Of a stretch of DNA of 64,000 nucleotides, positions 18,991 through 27,208 are shown piece by piece. The stretch lies in contig NVXD01000002.1 in NCBI GenBank assembly GCA_002746415.1, positions 62,001 through 126,000 on the forward strand, written 5' to 3'. Numbering within the stretch: position 1 is the first letter of the stretch; each line of letters starts with the position of its first letter. The notes beneath the pieces were generated by a model that was not told where the DNA came from, ran no database searches, and worked only from the letters and a program-made list of their open reading frames with translations. The position numbers and the translations under genes were made by a program. The DNA is from Flavobacteriaceae bacterium. Lineage in GTDB: Bacteria; Bacteroidota; Bacteroidia; Flavobacteriales; Flavobacteriaceae.

Positions 18991-19830
18991 ATGAGTTTCT
19001 CCAGAAAAAATTTCATCAAAACCCTAAGTCTTGGAGCTGTTGCCGCTGGCACCTCTTCTTTTACCAACATAAAAAAAAGCACAAATACAACTGCAAACGA
19101 CCATAAGTTAACCATTGGCCTAGCTTCTTACACCCTAAGAAAATATAGTCTGGACGAGGTTATAGAAATTGCCCAAAGACTAAACATCAAAGATGTGGCA
19201 TTTAAAAGTTTTCATTTGCCGTACGATGCAACCGATGAGCAACTTAAATACATTCGTGATAAGGTAAAAGCTAGAGGTTTAAATCTTTATGGAGGTGGTG
19301 TCATTTACATGAAAACCCCAGAGGATGTTGAAAAATACTTTAATTATGCCAAGACAGCAGGTTTAAAAATGATCATCGGTGCTCCCAATCATGAGCTGTT
19401 ACCACTCATAGAAAAGAAAGTAAAAGAAGTAGATGTGAAATTGGCAATTCACAACCACGGGCCAGAAGATGCTATTTTCCCTTCTCCAAAAAGTGTCTAT
19501 GATAAAATACAGCATTTAGATAAGCGCATTGGACTTTGCATAGACACTGGACATACGTTTAGGCTAAACCTAGACCCTGCCACCGAACTTATGAAGTACA
19601 AAGACCGTCTATTTGATGTTCACATTAAAGATATAGACGAACAAGTAGCAGATGGCAAAAATTTAGAAATTGGGCGTGGAAAAATGGACATCCCAAGTAT
19701 CTTGAGGGCCCTTAAAGAAATTAAATATATGGGCGTATTAGGCTTAGAATATGAAAAAGATGGCGACCATGCCATTTATGGGCTATCAGAATCAGTTGGC
19801 TATGTAAGGGGGATTCTAAAAATGATCTAA
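18991..19830 (+). CDS. Sugar phosphate isomerase/epimerase-family protein with Tat-like signal
   Basis: Xylose isomerase-like TIM-barrel protein, 279 residues. The N-terminus 'MSFSRKNFIKTLSLGAVAAG' resembles a twin-arginine signal with Arg-Lys in place of Arg-Arg, so export in folded form is possible; a tatC gene is in this window. Barrel motifs include 'IGLASYTLRKYSLDEVIEIA', 'LAIHNHGPEDAIF', 'GLCIDTGHTFR' and 'DVHIKDID', whose His, Asp and Glu residues form the usual metal site. It is probably periplasmic and acts on a sugar or sugar derivative. The substrate is unknown. Confidence 0.88.
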   Translation: MSFSRKNFIKTLSLGAVAAGTSSFTNIKKSTNTTANDHKLTIGLASYTLRKYSLDEVIEIAQRLNIKDVAFKSFHLPYDATDEQLKYIRDKVKARGLNLYGGGVIYMKTPEDVEKYFNYAKTAGLKMIIGAPNHELLPLIEKKVKEVDVKLAIHNHGPEDAIFPSPKSVYDKIQHLDKRIGLCIDTGHTFRLNLDPATELMKYKDRLFDVHIKDIDEQVADGKNLEIGRGKMDIPSILRALKEIKYMGVLGLEYEKDGDHAIYGLSESVGYVRGILKMI

Positions 19831-19945
19831 AGCATCATAATACCACTGACTCCAATTAATTCAAATTATCATCAATACATAAAACTATCCTAATCTAGGA
19901 GCTTCATCATATAAAAAATTCTATTTTTGAACAAAATTTTAGCTT

Positions 19946-21652
19946 TTGTACAAATCCATTGTTTTTATTCTGCTTGTTTTTATTTTTATGGCAAGCCATG
20001 CTCAGGAACAACCTCCTGAAGAGAAACAAATCAATATTATCTATGGAGCCAACTTCACCAAGGATGAAGCGAACTTTCCAGGAGCTACCATTTTCAGTAA
20101 AGATGAACATCAGCAAGTTAGATTTGAACACCAAGGTGCGGACCTTTGGTGCGATGTTGCTATTTTCTATCAAAAAGAAAACAAACTAAGGGCAATTGGT
20201 AATATCCTGTTACAACAAGGGGATTCTATTGAAATGACAAGTGGGCATATCGATTATGATGGCAATATAAAACTGGCCAAGGCATGGGACAATGTTGTGC
20301 TCACAAATACAGACATGACCCTAAAGACCGACACCTTAAACTGGGACAGGGAAAAGCAAGAAGCCTACTATGACTATTTTGGAACCGTGATAGATTCTGC
20401 CAATACATTGACCAGTGAAATTGGAAGGTATTTTATGTCCCAAAAAAAATATCAATTTTTGGACAGTGTGCACCTAAAAAACCCAGAATACATCTTAGAT
20501 TCAGAACAATTGGATTATTACACCAATACCAAGAACGCCTACATGTATGGACCATCTACCATTACTGGGGAAACGTATAAAATCTATTGTGAAAGAGGTT
20601 TTTACGATACTAAAATTGAAAGTGGGTATGGCATTAAGAACACAAAAATAAATTACAACGACAGAATTATTGAAGGGGATAGTTTGTTTTTTGATAAAGC
20701 AAGGGAGTTTGCCTCGGCAACAAACAATATTACCGTTACAGATACCATAAACAATAGTATCATCAGGGCTCATTATGCGGAAGTTTTTAAAGCAAAAGAT
20801 TCTGTATTCGCCACCAAAAGAGCAGTAGCAATTAGCGCAGCTCAAGAACCGCTAGATTCACTTTATGTTCATGGTGATACCTTAATGATTACAGGAAAAC
20901 CAGAAGAACGCATTCTTAGAGCTTTTAGTAATGCTAAATTCTTTAAAAACAATTTGAGCGGCAAGTGTGATTCTATACACTCAAATCAAAAAACTGGGCT
21001 TACACAATTAATTACAAATCCTATACTTTGGAATTTGGCAAACCAAATGACAGGTGACAGCATTCATCTTATTTCTGATTTGGAAACAGAAAAAATGGAC
21101 TCATTGAAGGTTATCAATAATGCATTTGTTGTTTCTCTAGATACCATTGGTAATTTAGGGTACAACCAAGCAAAAGGGAAAAATTTATTTGGAAAGTTTA
21201 TTGAAAATGAGTTGAAAATTATAGATCTAGTAAAAAATACGGAAGTCATTTATTATATGTACAATGATGATGATGAACTTGTAGGGATTAATAAGACTAT
21301 TTGTAGTGCCATTAGATTGTTTATGGCAAATAATGACATTCAAGATATTACATTTTTTATTGACCCAGATGGGGATATATTTCCAGAAAAGGAGCTACCT
21401 GAAAACAGTAGAATACTAAAAGGTTTTGTATGGCATGGGGATGAAAGGATTCTAACCAAAGAGGATATTTTTGATGAAGATGACAACAACATTGTATTGC
21501 CCATTATTCGTGGAATAAACAATCCAATAGATAGGGATGCCGAGAAATACGAAAGCCAAGAAAATGAAGATGAGCCAGTAAAAAAGTCCAAGAAAACAAA
21601 TACTGAAGCTACTACCCCTAAAAAAAGACCTACCCTTAAAAAAGCCAACTAA
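19946..21652 (+). CDS. OstA/LptA-like LPS transport protein, TTG start
   Basis: A 568-residue exported protein of the OstA-like family, built of repeated beta-jellyroll segments related to LptA/LptD-N, which bridge LPS from the inner to the outer membrane. Recognisable parts are the signal peptide (about 1-19, ending S-H-A-Q), 'INIIYGANFTKDEANFPGA', 'GDSIEMTSGHIDYDGN' and repeated 'D.L.Y....' patterns to about residue 400. The C-terminal tail is rich in Lys, Thr and Pro. The frame opens only after a TAG at 19940, so the start must be the TTG at 19946; the first in-frame ATG would remove the signal peptide. An aminotransferase gene starts 3 bp downstream. Confidence 0.85.
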   Translation: MYKSIVFILLVFIFMASHAQEQPPEEKQINIIYGANFTKDEANFPGATIFSKDEHQQVRFEHQGADLWCDVAIFYQKENKLRAIGNILLQQGDSIEMTSGHIDYDGNIKLAKAWDNVVLTNTDMTLKTDTLNWDREKQEAYYDYFGTVIDSANTLTSEIGRYFMSQKKYQFLDSVHLKNPEYILDSEQLDYYTNTKNAYMYGPSTITGETYKIYCERGFYDTKIESGYGIKNTKINYNDRIIEGDSLFFDKAREFASATNNITVTDTINNSIIRAHYAEVFKAKDSVFATKRAVAISAAQEPLDSLYVHGDTLMITGKPEERILRAFSNAKFFKNNLSGKCDSIHSNQKTGLTQLITNPILWNLANQMTGDSIHLISDLETEKMDSLKVINNAFVVSLDTIGNLGYNQAKGKNLFGKFIENELKIIDLVKNTEVIYYMYNDDDELVGINKTICSAIRLFMANNDIQDITFFIDPDGDIFPEKELPENSRILKGFVWHGDERILTKEDIFDEDDNNIVLPIIRGINNPIDRDAEKYESQENEDEPVKKSKKTNTEATTPKKRPTLKKAN

Positions 21653-21655
21653 GGA

Positions 21656-22834
21656 ATGAAGGATGATTTTTTAAAATATCAGGCACAAACAAATTCTCAT
21701 CCATTAGCCATGCAAGTTTCTCATGCAAATGGGAGTTATATTTATGATGTTGACGGAAATGTTCATTTAGATTTTGTGGCTGGGGTTTCAGTCTGTAGTT
21801 TAGGTCATTGCCACCCTAAAGTTGTTGCGGCCATACAGCAACAAACAGAAAAGTATATGCATGTGATGGTGTATGGAGAATATATTCAAGAGCCAGCTGT
21901 TGCATATACCAAACTATTAGCTTCCCTCCTACCAAAGTCTCTGAACACCTCCTATTTGGTTAACTCTGGCACAGAAGCCATCGAAGGAGCACTAAAACTA
22001 GCAAGACGTTTTACGGGAAGGTCAGAAATTGTATCTGCAAATAAGGCCTACCATGGAAATACCATGGGTAGCCTAAGCATTATGGGTTATGAGGAACGCA
22101 AAAGCGCTTTTAGACCATTGCTACCAGATGTGTCTTTTATTGAATTTAATTCTGAGACTGATTTAGATAAAATCACAACCAAGACAGCAGCAGTTGTTTT
22201 AGAAACCATACAAGGAGGTGCAGGATTCATACTTCCAGAGAACAATTATCTAAAAAAAGTAAGGGATAAGTGCAGTGAAGTTGGTGCTTTATTAATATTA
22301 GATGAAGTGCAGACAGGGTTTGGACGTACTGGTAAGCTATTTGCTTTTGAACATTATAATTGCATCCCAGATATTCTAGTGGTGGGCAAGGGAATGGCAT
22401 CTGGGTTACCCGTTGGAGCATTTATTGCTTCAAGCCAGTTAATGAAAGTATTACAACACAGTCCAAAATTAGGGCACATTACCACTTTTGGTGGAAATCC
22501 AGTAATTGCTGCTGCCTGTTTGGCAACTTTAAAAGAAATTACAAGCAGTGGTTTGGTTTTATTGACGCTTGAGAAGGAAAAATTGTTTAAAAAGAAATTG
22601 GTACATAAGTACATAAAAGAAATTAGGGGAAAAGGGTTAATGCTCGCTTTGATAATGCCCAATGAGGAAATTGCCAATCAATTAATCCTAAAAAGTGTGA
22701 AGAACAATCTCATTTTATTTTGGTTGTTGTTTGAACCCAAAGCAGTGCGAATATCGCCTCCATTAACCATTTCCAATGAAGAAATTGAAAAAGGATGTGC
22801 TATCATTCTTAAGGTTCTGGATGACCTTAAATAA
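21656..22834 (+). CDS. Class III pyridoxal-phosphate aminotransferase (acetylornithine/aspartate aminotransferase family)
   Basis: PLP enzyme of the ornithine/acetylornithine aminotransferase group, 392 residues. Motifs: 'VNSGTEAIEGALKLARRFTG' for phosphate binding, 'LDEVQTGFGRTGKLFAFEHY' with the PLP-pyridine Asp, 'VVGKGMASGLPVGAFI' with Schiff-base Lys245, and 'TTFGGNPVIAAACL'. The amino donor and acceptor are uncertain, because no arginine-biosynthesis neighbours are present. The start codon is 3 bp after the OstA-like stop, so the two are translated from one message. Confidence 0.93.
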   Translation: MKDDFLKYQAQTNSHPLAMQVSHANGSYIYDVDGNVHLDFVAGVSVCSLGHCHPKVVAAIQQQTEKYMHVMVYGEYIQEPAVAYTKLLASLLPKSLNTSYLVNSGTEAIEGALKLARRFTGRSEIVSANKAYHGNTMGSLSIMGYEERKSAFRPLLPDVSFIEFNSETDLDKITTKTAAVVLETIQGGAGFILPENNYLKKVRDKCSEVGALLILDEVQTGFGRTGKLFAFEHYNCIPDILVVGKGMASGLPVGAFIASSQLMKVLQHSPKLGHITTFGGNPVIAAACLATLKEITSSGLVLLTLEKEKLFKKKLVHKYIKEIRGKGLMLALIMPNEEIANQLILKSVKNNLILFWLLFEPKAVRISPPLTISNEEIEKGCAIILKVLDDLK

Positions 22835-22880
22835 TTTTGTTAACTAAATTGTTAATAATATAGCTCCAAATAAGAAGAGG

Positions 22881-22905
22881 AAATACTCTAAAAGAGTATT
22901 TTTAA
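22881..22905 (+). terminator. Small intrinsic terminator after the aminotransferase
   Basis: 9-bp perfect arms (AAATACTCT / AGAGTATTT) with an AAA loop followed by T-rich sequence. Confidence 0.6.
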
Positions 22906-22932
22906 TTCCATAGTTTAATTAAGTATGTTTCT

Positions 22933-24333
22933 ATGGCATTAGAACCAAGCGAAAGACCAAGCAAATCTATTGTTAAGTTTGAATCCATGCTCAAAACAGA
23001 CGATGTCTATTTTTTTGATGCAGAGGATTTTGAGGATATTATTCACCATTATCTCAATAACGGTAAAGTATCTTTGGCAAAAAAAGCCATAAAAATTGGG
23101 CTTCGACAGCATCCAAACAGAATAGAATTAAAACTATTGAATGTTGAAGTTCATGTGTTTGAGAATAATCTGGAGCTAGCAGAACAACAATTGGACAGCC
23201 TTCAGCTTTTGGATAGCAACAATGAAGAAATCTACATTCAACGTGCAAATATTTATTCTAAAAAAGACAATCATGAAGCTGCGGTAGAGTTGCTTAAAAA
23301 AGCATTAGTGCTTACTGAAAACGATTTTGAAATATTTGCTCTCTTGGGTATGGAGTACTTATTTATGGATAATTACGAAATGGCCAAAGAGAATTTTATA
23401 AAATGCGTTGCTATGGATGAGCAAGATTATGCCTCCTTATACAACGTTATTTATTGCTTTGAGTTTATGGAAGATTTAGATGGTGGCATTCACTATTTAA
23501 ACGATTACCTAGAAAGAAATCCCTATTGTGAAGTGGCCTGGCATCAACTGGGCAAAATGTACTATACAAAAGAAATGTATCCTGAAGCTATTACTGCATT
23601 TGATTTTGCTATAATTTCAGATGAGTCATTTATAGGCCCATATTATGAAAAAGGAAAAGTGCTGGAGAAAATAGGGAAATACAATGAGGCGATTGAGAAT
23701 TATGAGATTACAATAGAAATAGAAGACCCTACATCACATGCATATTTACGCATTGGAAGGTGTCATGAAAAATTAAACAATCATGATTTAGCCAAGCACT
23801 TTTATTATCGTACAGTGCACGAGGACCCATTGCTTGATAAAGGTTGGTTAGCAATTACGGAATTTCATTATGTAAAAAGTGAGTATCAAAAAGCCTTGTA
23901 CTATATTAATAAGGCCATTAATATTGATGAAGAAAACCCTTTATATTGGAAAAAAAGCGGAAAAATATATGCAGCCTTAAAGAATTATTCAGAGGCAGAT
24001 TTTTCTTTTAAACAGACTGTGGAATTAGGCAATTATGATTTGGACACTTGGTTGTATTGGGGAAATGTAACGTACAAAGGAAAGGATCTAAAATCCGCTA
24101 TTCAAATTTTAGAGCAAGGAGTGGAGTTTTACCCAGAAAGTTCTGAATTATATTATAAAATGGCCGGGGTTTATCTGTTGGATAACAATATTGAAGAGGC
24201 CTGTTCCTCTTTAACCAATGCATTGCTATTGAATACTGATGACTTTGCTATTTTCCAGAATGAATTCCCACAGTTCAGTGGTTCAAAAGTGGTAACAGAT
24301 ATTGTCAACGATATTAAAAAAGCTTCCAGATAA
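22933..24333 (+). CDS. Tetratricopeptide repeat protein
   Basis: A 466-residue soluble protein with about ten TPR or TPR-like helix pairs from residue 40 to the end, for example 'PEAITAFDFAIISDESFIGP', 'YNEAIENYEITIEIEDPTSH' and 'YQKALYYINKAINIDEENPL'. No signal peptide or membrane segment is seen, so it is probably a cytoplasmic scaffold. TPR domains mediate protein-protein contacts; no partner is evident. It stands between two envelope-related blocks, 29 bp before the first DUF368 gene. Confidence 0.9.
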   Translation: MALEPSERPSKSIVKFESMLKTDDVYFFDAEDFEDIIHHYLNNGKVSLAKKAIKIGLRQHPNRIELKLLNVEVHVFENNLELAEQQLDSLQLLDSNNEEIYIQRANIYSKKDNHEAAVELLKKALVLTENDFEIFALLGMEYLFMDNYEMAKENFIKCVAMDEQDYASLYNVIYCFEFMEDLDGGIHYLNDYLERNPYCEVAWHQLGKMYYTKEMYPEAITAFDFAIISDESFIGPYYEKGKVLEKIGKYNEAIENYEITIEIEDPTSHAYLRIGRCHEKLNNHDLAKHFYYRTVHEDPLLDKGWLAITEFHYVKSEYQKALYYINKAINIDEENPLYWKKSGKIYAALKNYSEADFSFKQTVELGNYDLDTWLYWGNVTYKGKDLKSAIQILEQGVEFYPESSELYYKMAGVYLLDNNIEEACSSLTNALLLNTDDFAIFQNEFPQFSGSKVVTDIVNDIKKASR

Positions 24334-24362
24334 AAAAACTATTTTTGTTTTTTTTACATCTT

Positions 24363-25283
24363 ATGGAAAACAAAAAAAAAATACAGTACTTTTTTATTAT
24401 GCTTAAAGGAATGGCAATGGGAGCTGCTGATGTTGTTCCAGGAGTGTCTGGAGGTACAATTGCTTTTATTTCAGGAATATATGAAGAACTCATTACGTCA
24501 ATAAATTCCATTGACTTTTCTCTAATTAAAACACTGCGCAAAGAAGGTTTCAAATCTTTTTGGACGCAAATGAACGGTAATTTCCTTTTAGCTCTTTTTT
24601 TAGGCATTATCATCAGTGTAGTTTCATTAGCAAAGTTCATTAGCTGGCTACTGGAGAACCAACCCATACTCTTATGGTCGTTCTTTTTTGGTTTAGTATT
24701 GGCCAGTATCATCATAGTAGGTAAGGCCATAGAAAAATGGAATTTTAGAACCATTCTAATGCTTATCATTGGGGCGTTGATTGCTTACTACATTACACAA
24801 CTGCCCCCATCAGAAAACACTACTAGTTTACCTTTTCTATTTTTATCTGGGGCTTTAGCCATATGCGCTATGATTCTTCCGGGAATATCTGGAGCTTTTA
24901 TCCTTGTACTCTTGGGTTCCTATAAAATTATTTTGGATGCGGTACATGAAAGAGATCTAAAAATTGTAGCAACAGTTGGTTTGGGTGCCATTTTTGGATT
25001 ACTGAGCTTTGCCAAATTATTAAAATGGATGTTTAACCATTACAAAAATCTAACCCTTGCCATTCTAACAGGCTTTATCATTGGCTCATTGAACAAAATA
25101 TGGCCTTGGAAAAAAGTATTGGAAACCAAAATATTTGATGATAAAATCATCCCTATCAAAGAACAAAATATTAGCCCATGGGCGTATGAGGGCGACCATC
25201 ATTTGATGTATGCTATAATCTTAGGGCTCATTGGTTTTTCCTTTATTTTTATACTTGAAAAAGCGGCTTCCAAAAAACAATAA
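24363..25283 (+). CDS. DUF368 membrane protein (PopT-like undecaprenyl-phosphate translocase), copy 1
   Basis: Polytopic membrane protein, about 306 residues, with roughly eight hydrophobic segments and the DUF368 signature 'ADVVPGVSGGTIAFISGIYE' near the N-terminus, repeated as 'MILPGISGAFILVLLGSY' in the second half. These two Pro-Gly re-entrant-like motifs give an inverted-repeat topology. DUF368 proteins (PopT) have been shown in other bacteria to return undecaprenyl phosphate to the cytoplasmic side for envelope synthesis. I use the ATG at 24363; a TTG at 24345 also opens the frame. A second copy follows after 9 bp. Confidence 0.92.
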   Translation: MENKKKIQYFFIMLKGMAMGAADVVPGVSGGTIAFISGIYEELITSINSIDFSLIKTLRKEGFKSFWTQMNGNFLLALFLGIIISVVSLAKFISWLLENQPILLWSFFFGLVLASIIIVGKAIEKWNFRTILMLIIGALIAYYITQLPPSENTTSLPFLFLSGALAICAMILPGISGAFILVLLGSYKIILDAVHERDLKIVATVGLGAIFGLLSFAKLLKWMFNHYKNLTLAILTGFIIGSLNKIWPWKKVLETKIFDDKIIPIKEQNISPWAYEGDHHLMYAIILGLIGFSFIFILEKAASKKQ

Positions 25284-25292
25284 ACAACCACT

Positions 25293-26312
25293 ATGGAGCA
25301 TCCTAGAACATTTATGGATAAATTTTTCCTTGTAATAAAGGGACTGTTCATGGGTGCTGCCAATAAAGTTCCTGGAGTTTCTGGTGGCATTGTTGCCTTT
25401 GTAGGCGGTTTTTATGAAGAATTTATCTATTCACTACAAAGAGTAAATCTTAAAGCGATAAAACTTCTATTTAATGGAAGGTTTAAAAGCTGTTATCGTT
25501 ATATAAACGGCTCGTTTTTATTCTTATTAATTTTTGGGATGCTGGTAAGCTATTTTAGCGTTTCCAGAATATTGGATTTTTTTCTAGCCAAAAAGGAGCT
25601 TCTTGTTTGGGCATCCTTTTTTGGGCTAATTCTAGGCTCAATTTATTATATGGCCAAAAGCTTTGAACATTGGAATAAAAAAACGGTTGTAGCCGGCATC
25701 ATAGGGTTGCTAGTTGGGGTATCCATCAGTTTTTTAAGTCCCGCCAAAGAAAATGATAATTTACTATTTATCTTTTTTTGTGGGATAATAAGTGTATCAG
25801 GCATGACACTACCAGGCCTTTCTGGCTCATTCATCCTTATTCTTCTTGGCAATTATGTTTTACTTTTAGTAGATTCTGTAAACGCATTATACGATACTTT
25901 TTCAGAAATATTTAAGGGAGATTTTAGTTTTATACAAAACAAGGCACGGCTGCATACCTTAAAAATATTATCGGTATTCACATTAGGATCTGTCATAGGG
26001 TTGGTAAGCCTATCTCACCTGTTAAGCTACGTGCTAAAGCACTTTAAACACATTACAACTGCGGTGCTCATTGGTTTTATCACAGGTTCCTTGGGTGTTG
26101 TTTGGCCTTGGAAAATGAAAACGTTAAAAATTAACTTAGATGGTAGTATAGCATTAGATTCTAACGGAAATGAAATTATAACAAATTACAAACGCTATTT
26201 TCCAGATTTTAGCCTTGGAGAATCTTGGTGGGCAATTTTGTGTATGATATTAGGAATAAGCGTATTATTAGGATTGGATTGGTATGGAAAACAAAGAAAA
26301 AAAGACATTTAG
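25293..26312 (+). CDS. DUF368 membrane protein (PopT-like), copy 2
   Basis: Paralogue of the preceding gene, 339 residues, with 'ANKVPGVSGGIVAFVGGFYE' and 'MTLPGLSGSFILILLGNYVL' in the same places. The first acidic residue of the copy-1 signature (A-D-V-V-P) is Asn here (A-N-K-V-P), and a longer loop lies between residues 190 and 215. Having two DUF368 proteins suggests either different lipid-phosphate preferences or a heterodimer. Its 3' end overlaps the start of aroE by 29 bp, so translation of the two is coupled. Confidence 0.92.
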   Translation: MEHPRTFMDKFFLVIKGLFMGAANKVPGVSGGIVAFVGGFYEEFIYSLQRVNLKAIKLLFNGRFKSCYRYINGSFLFLLIFGMLVSYFSVSRILDFFLAKKELLVWASFFGLILGSIYYMAKSFEHWNKKTVVAGIIGLLVGVSISFLSPAKENDNLLFIFFCGIISVSGMTLPGLSGSFILILLGNYVLLLVDSVNALYDTFSEIFKGDFSFIQNKARLHTLKILSVFTLGSVIGLVSLSHLLSYVLKHFKHITTAVLIGFITGSLGVVWPWKMKTLKINLDGSIALDSNGNEIITNYKRYFPDFSLGESWWAILCMILGISVLLGLDWYGKQRKKDI

Positions 26313-27039
26313 ACTTGGCTTGATAGGACGTAATATTTCCTATTCATTTTCCAAGGGATATTTCACAAAGAAATTTAAAGCCTTAGGCTTGAAGCATCAT
26401 TCCTATGAGAATTTTGATTTAAACACTATTGAAGAGTTTGAGGCATTGCTTAAAACAAATAGAGACATAAAAGGTTTTAATGTAACCATTCCCTTTAAAC
26501 AGGCAATTATTCCATATTTGTCAGAAGTGGATTATAAAGCAAATAAAATAGGTGCTGTAAACACCATAAAGTTTACGAAAAATGGTCTAAAAGGGTATAA
26601 TACAGACGTGCATGGGTTTAAAAAATCCCTAGAACCATATTTAAAAAAACAGCACACCAAGGCATTGATCTTAGGAACAGGTGGCGCATCTAAGGCGGTA
26701 GCCTTCGTTTTTGATGAACTGAATATTGCCTATACCTTTGTATCTAGAAATCCTAAACAAAATCAATTGAGGTATAGTGACATCACAAGTGATACCATAA
26801 ACGAATGCACTATTTTGGTTAATTGCACGCCCTTGGGCACACATCCAAACATTACAGATAAACCTGATATTCCCTACGCATATATCCAAGAGAAACACTT
26901 GCTTTTTGACCTCATATACAATCCTGACAAAACTGCTTTCTTAAAAGAAGGGGCATCCAAAGGTGCATCTATTTGTAACGGACTTAAGATGTTAGAACTA
27001 CAAGCAGAAAAGGCATGGGAAATTTGGAACTCCAAATAA
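26284..27039 (+). CDS. aroE: Shikimate dehydrogenase
   Basis: NADP-dependent reduction of 3-dehydroshikimate to shikimate in aromatic amino-acid synthesis. The 251-residue length is slightly short for the family (about 270). Motifs: 'GLIGRNISYSFSKGYF' for substrate binding, 'GFNVTIPFKQAI' with the catalytic Lys, 'GAVNTIKF', 'GYNTDVHGF' with the catalytic Asp, 'LGTGGASKAVAFVFD' as the nucleotide loop, and 'NGLKMLELQAEKAWEIW' at the end. It starts inside the end of the second DUF368 gene. Confidence 0.96.
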   Translation: MENKEKKTFRLGLIGRNISYSFSKGYFTKKFKALGLKHHSYENFDLNTIEEFEALLKTNRDIKGFNVTIPFKQAIIPYLSEVDYKANKIGAVNTIKFTKNGLKGYNTDVHGFKKSLEPYLKKQHTKALILGTGGASKAVAFVFDELNIAYTFVSRNPKQNQLRYSDITSDTINECTILVNCTPLGTHPNITDKPDIPYAYIQEKHLLFDLIYNPDKTAFLKEGASKGASICNGLKMLELQAEKAWEIWNSK

Positions 27040-27154
27040 GCCAAATAAAAGGTGTTCATGAAATGCCGAACGGTTCTTATTAAAAATTATTTTCTTCTAT
27101 GAAACATAGGAATAGCTTATAAACCCAATAATAGGAATCAAAATTTAGGGTTAT

Positions 27155-27162
27155 TACTTTTG
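27155..27162 (+). promoter_or_regulatory. Bacteroidota -7 promoter box (TACTTTTG) before the DUF349 gene
   Basis: Exact TAnnTTTG match 47 bp before the TTG start at 27209. No TTG element at the expected spacing, so support is partial. Confidence 0.35.
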
Positions 27163-27208
27163 CAATTCCCATTGTTGTTAGTATATTAACCTCGCTACAC
27201 GTATAAAA

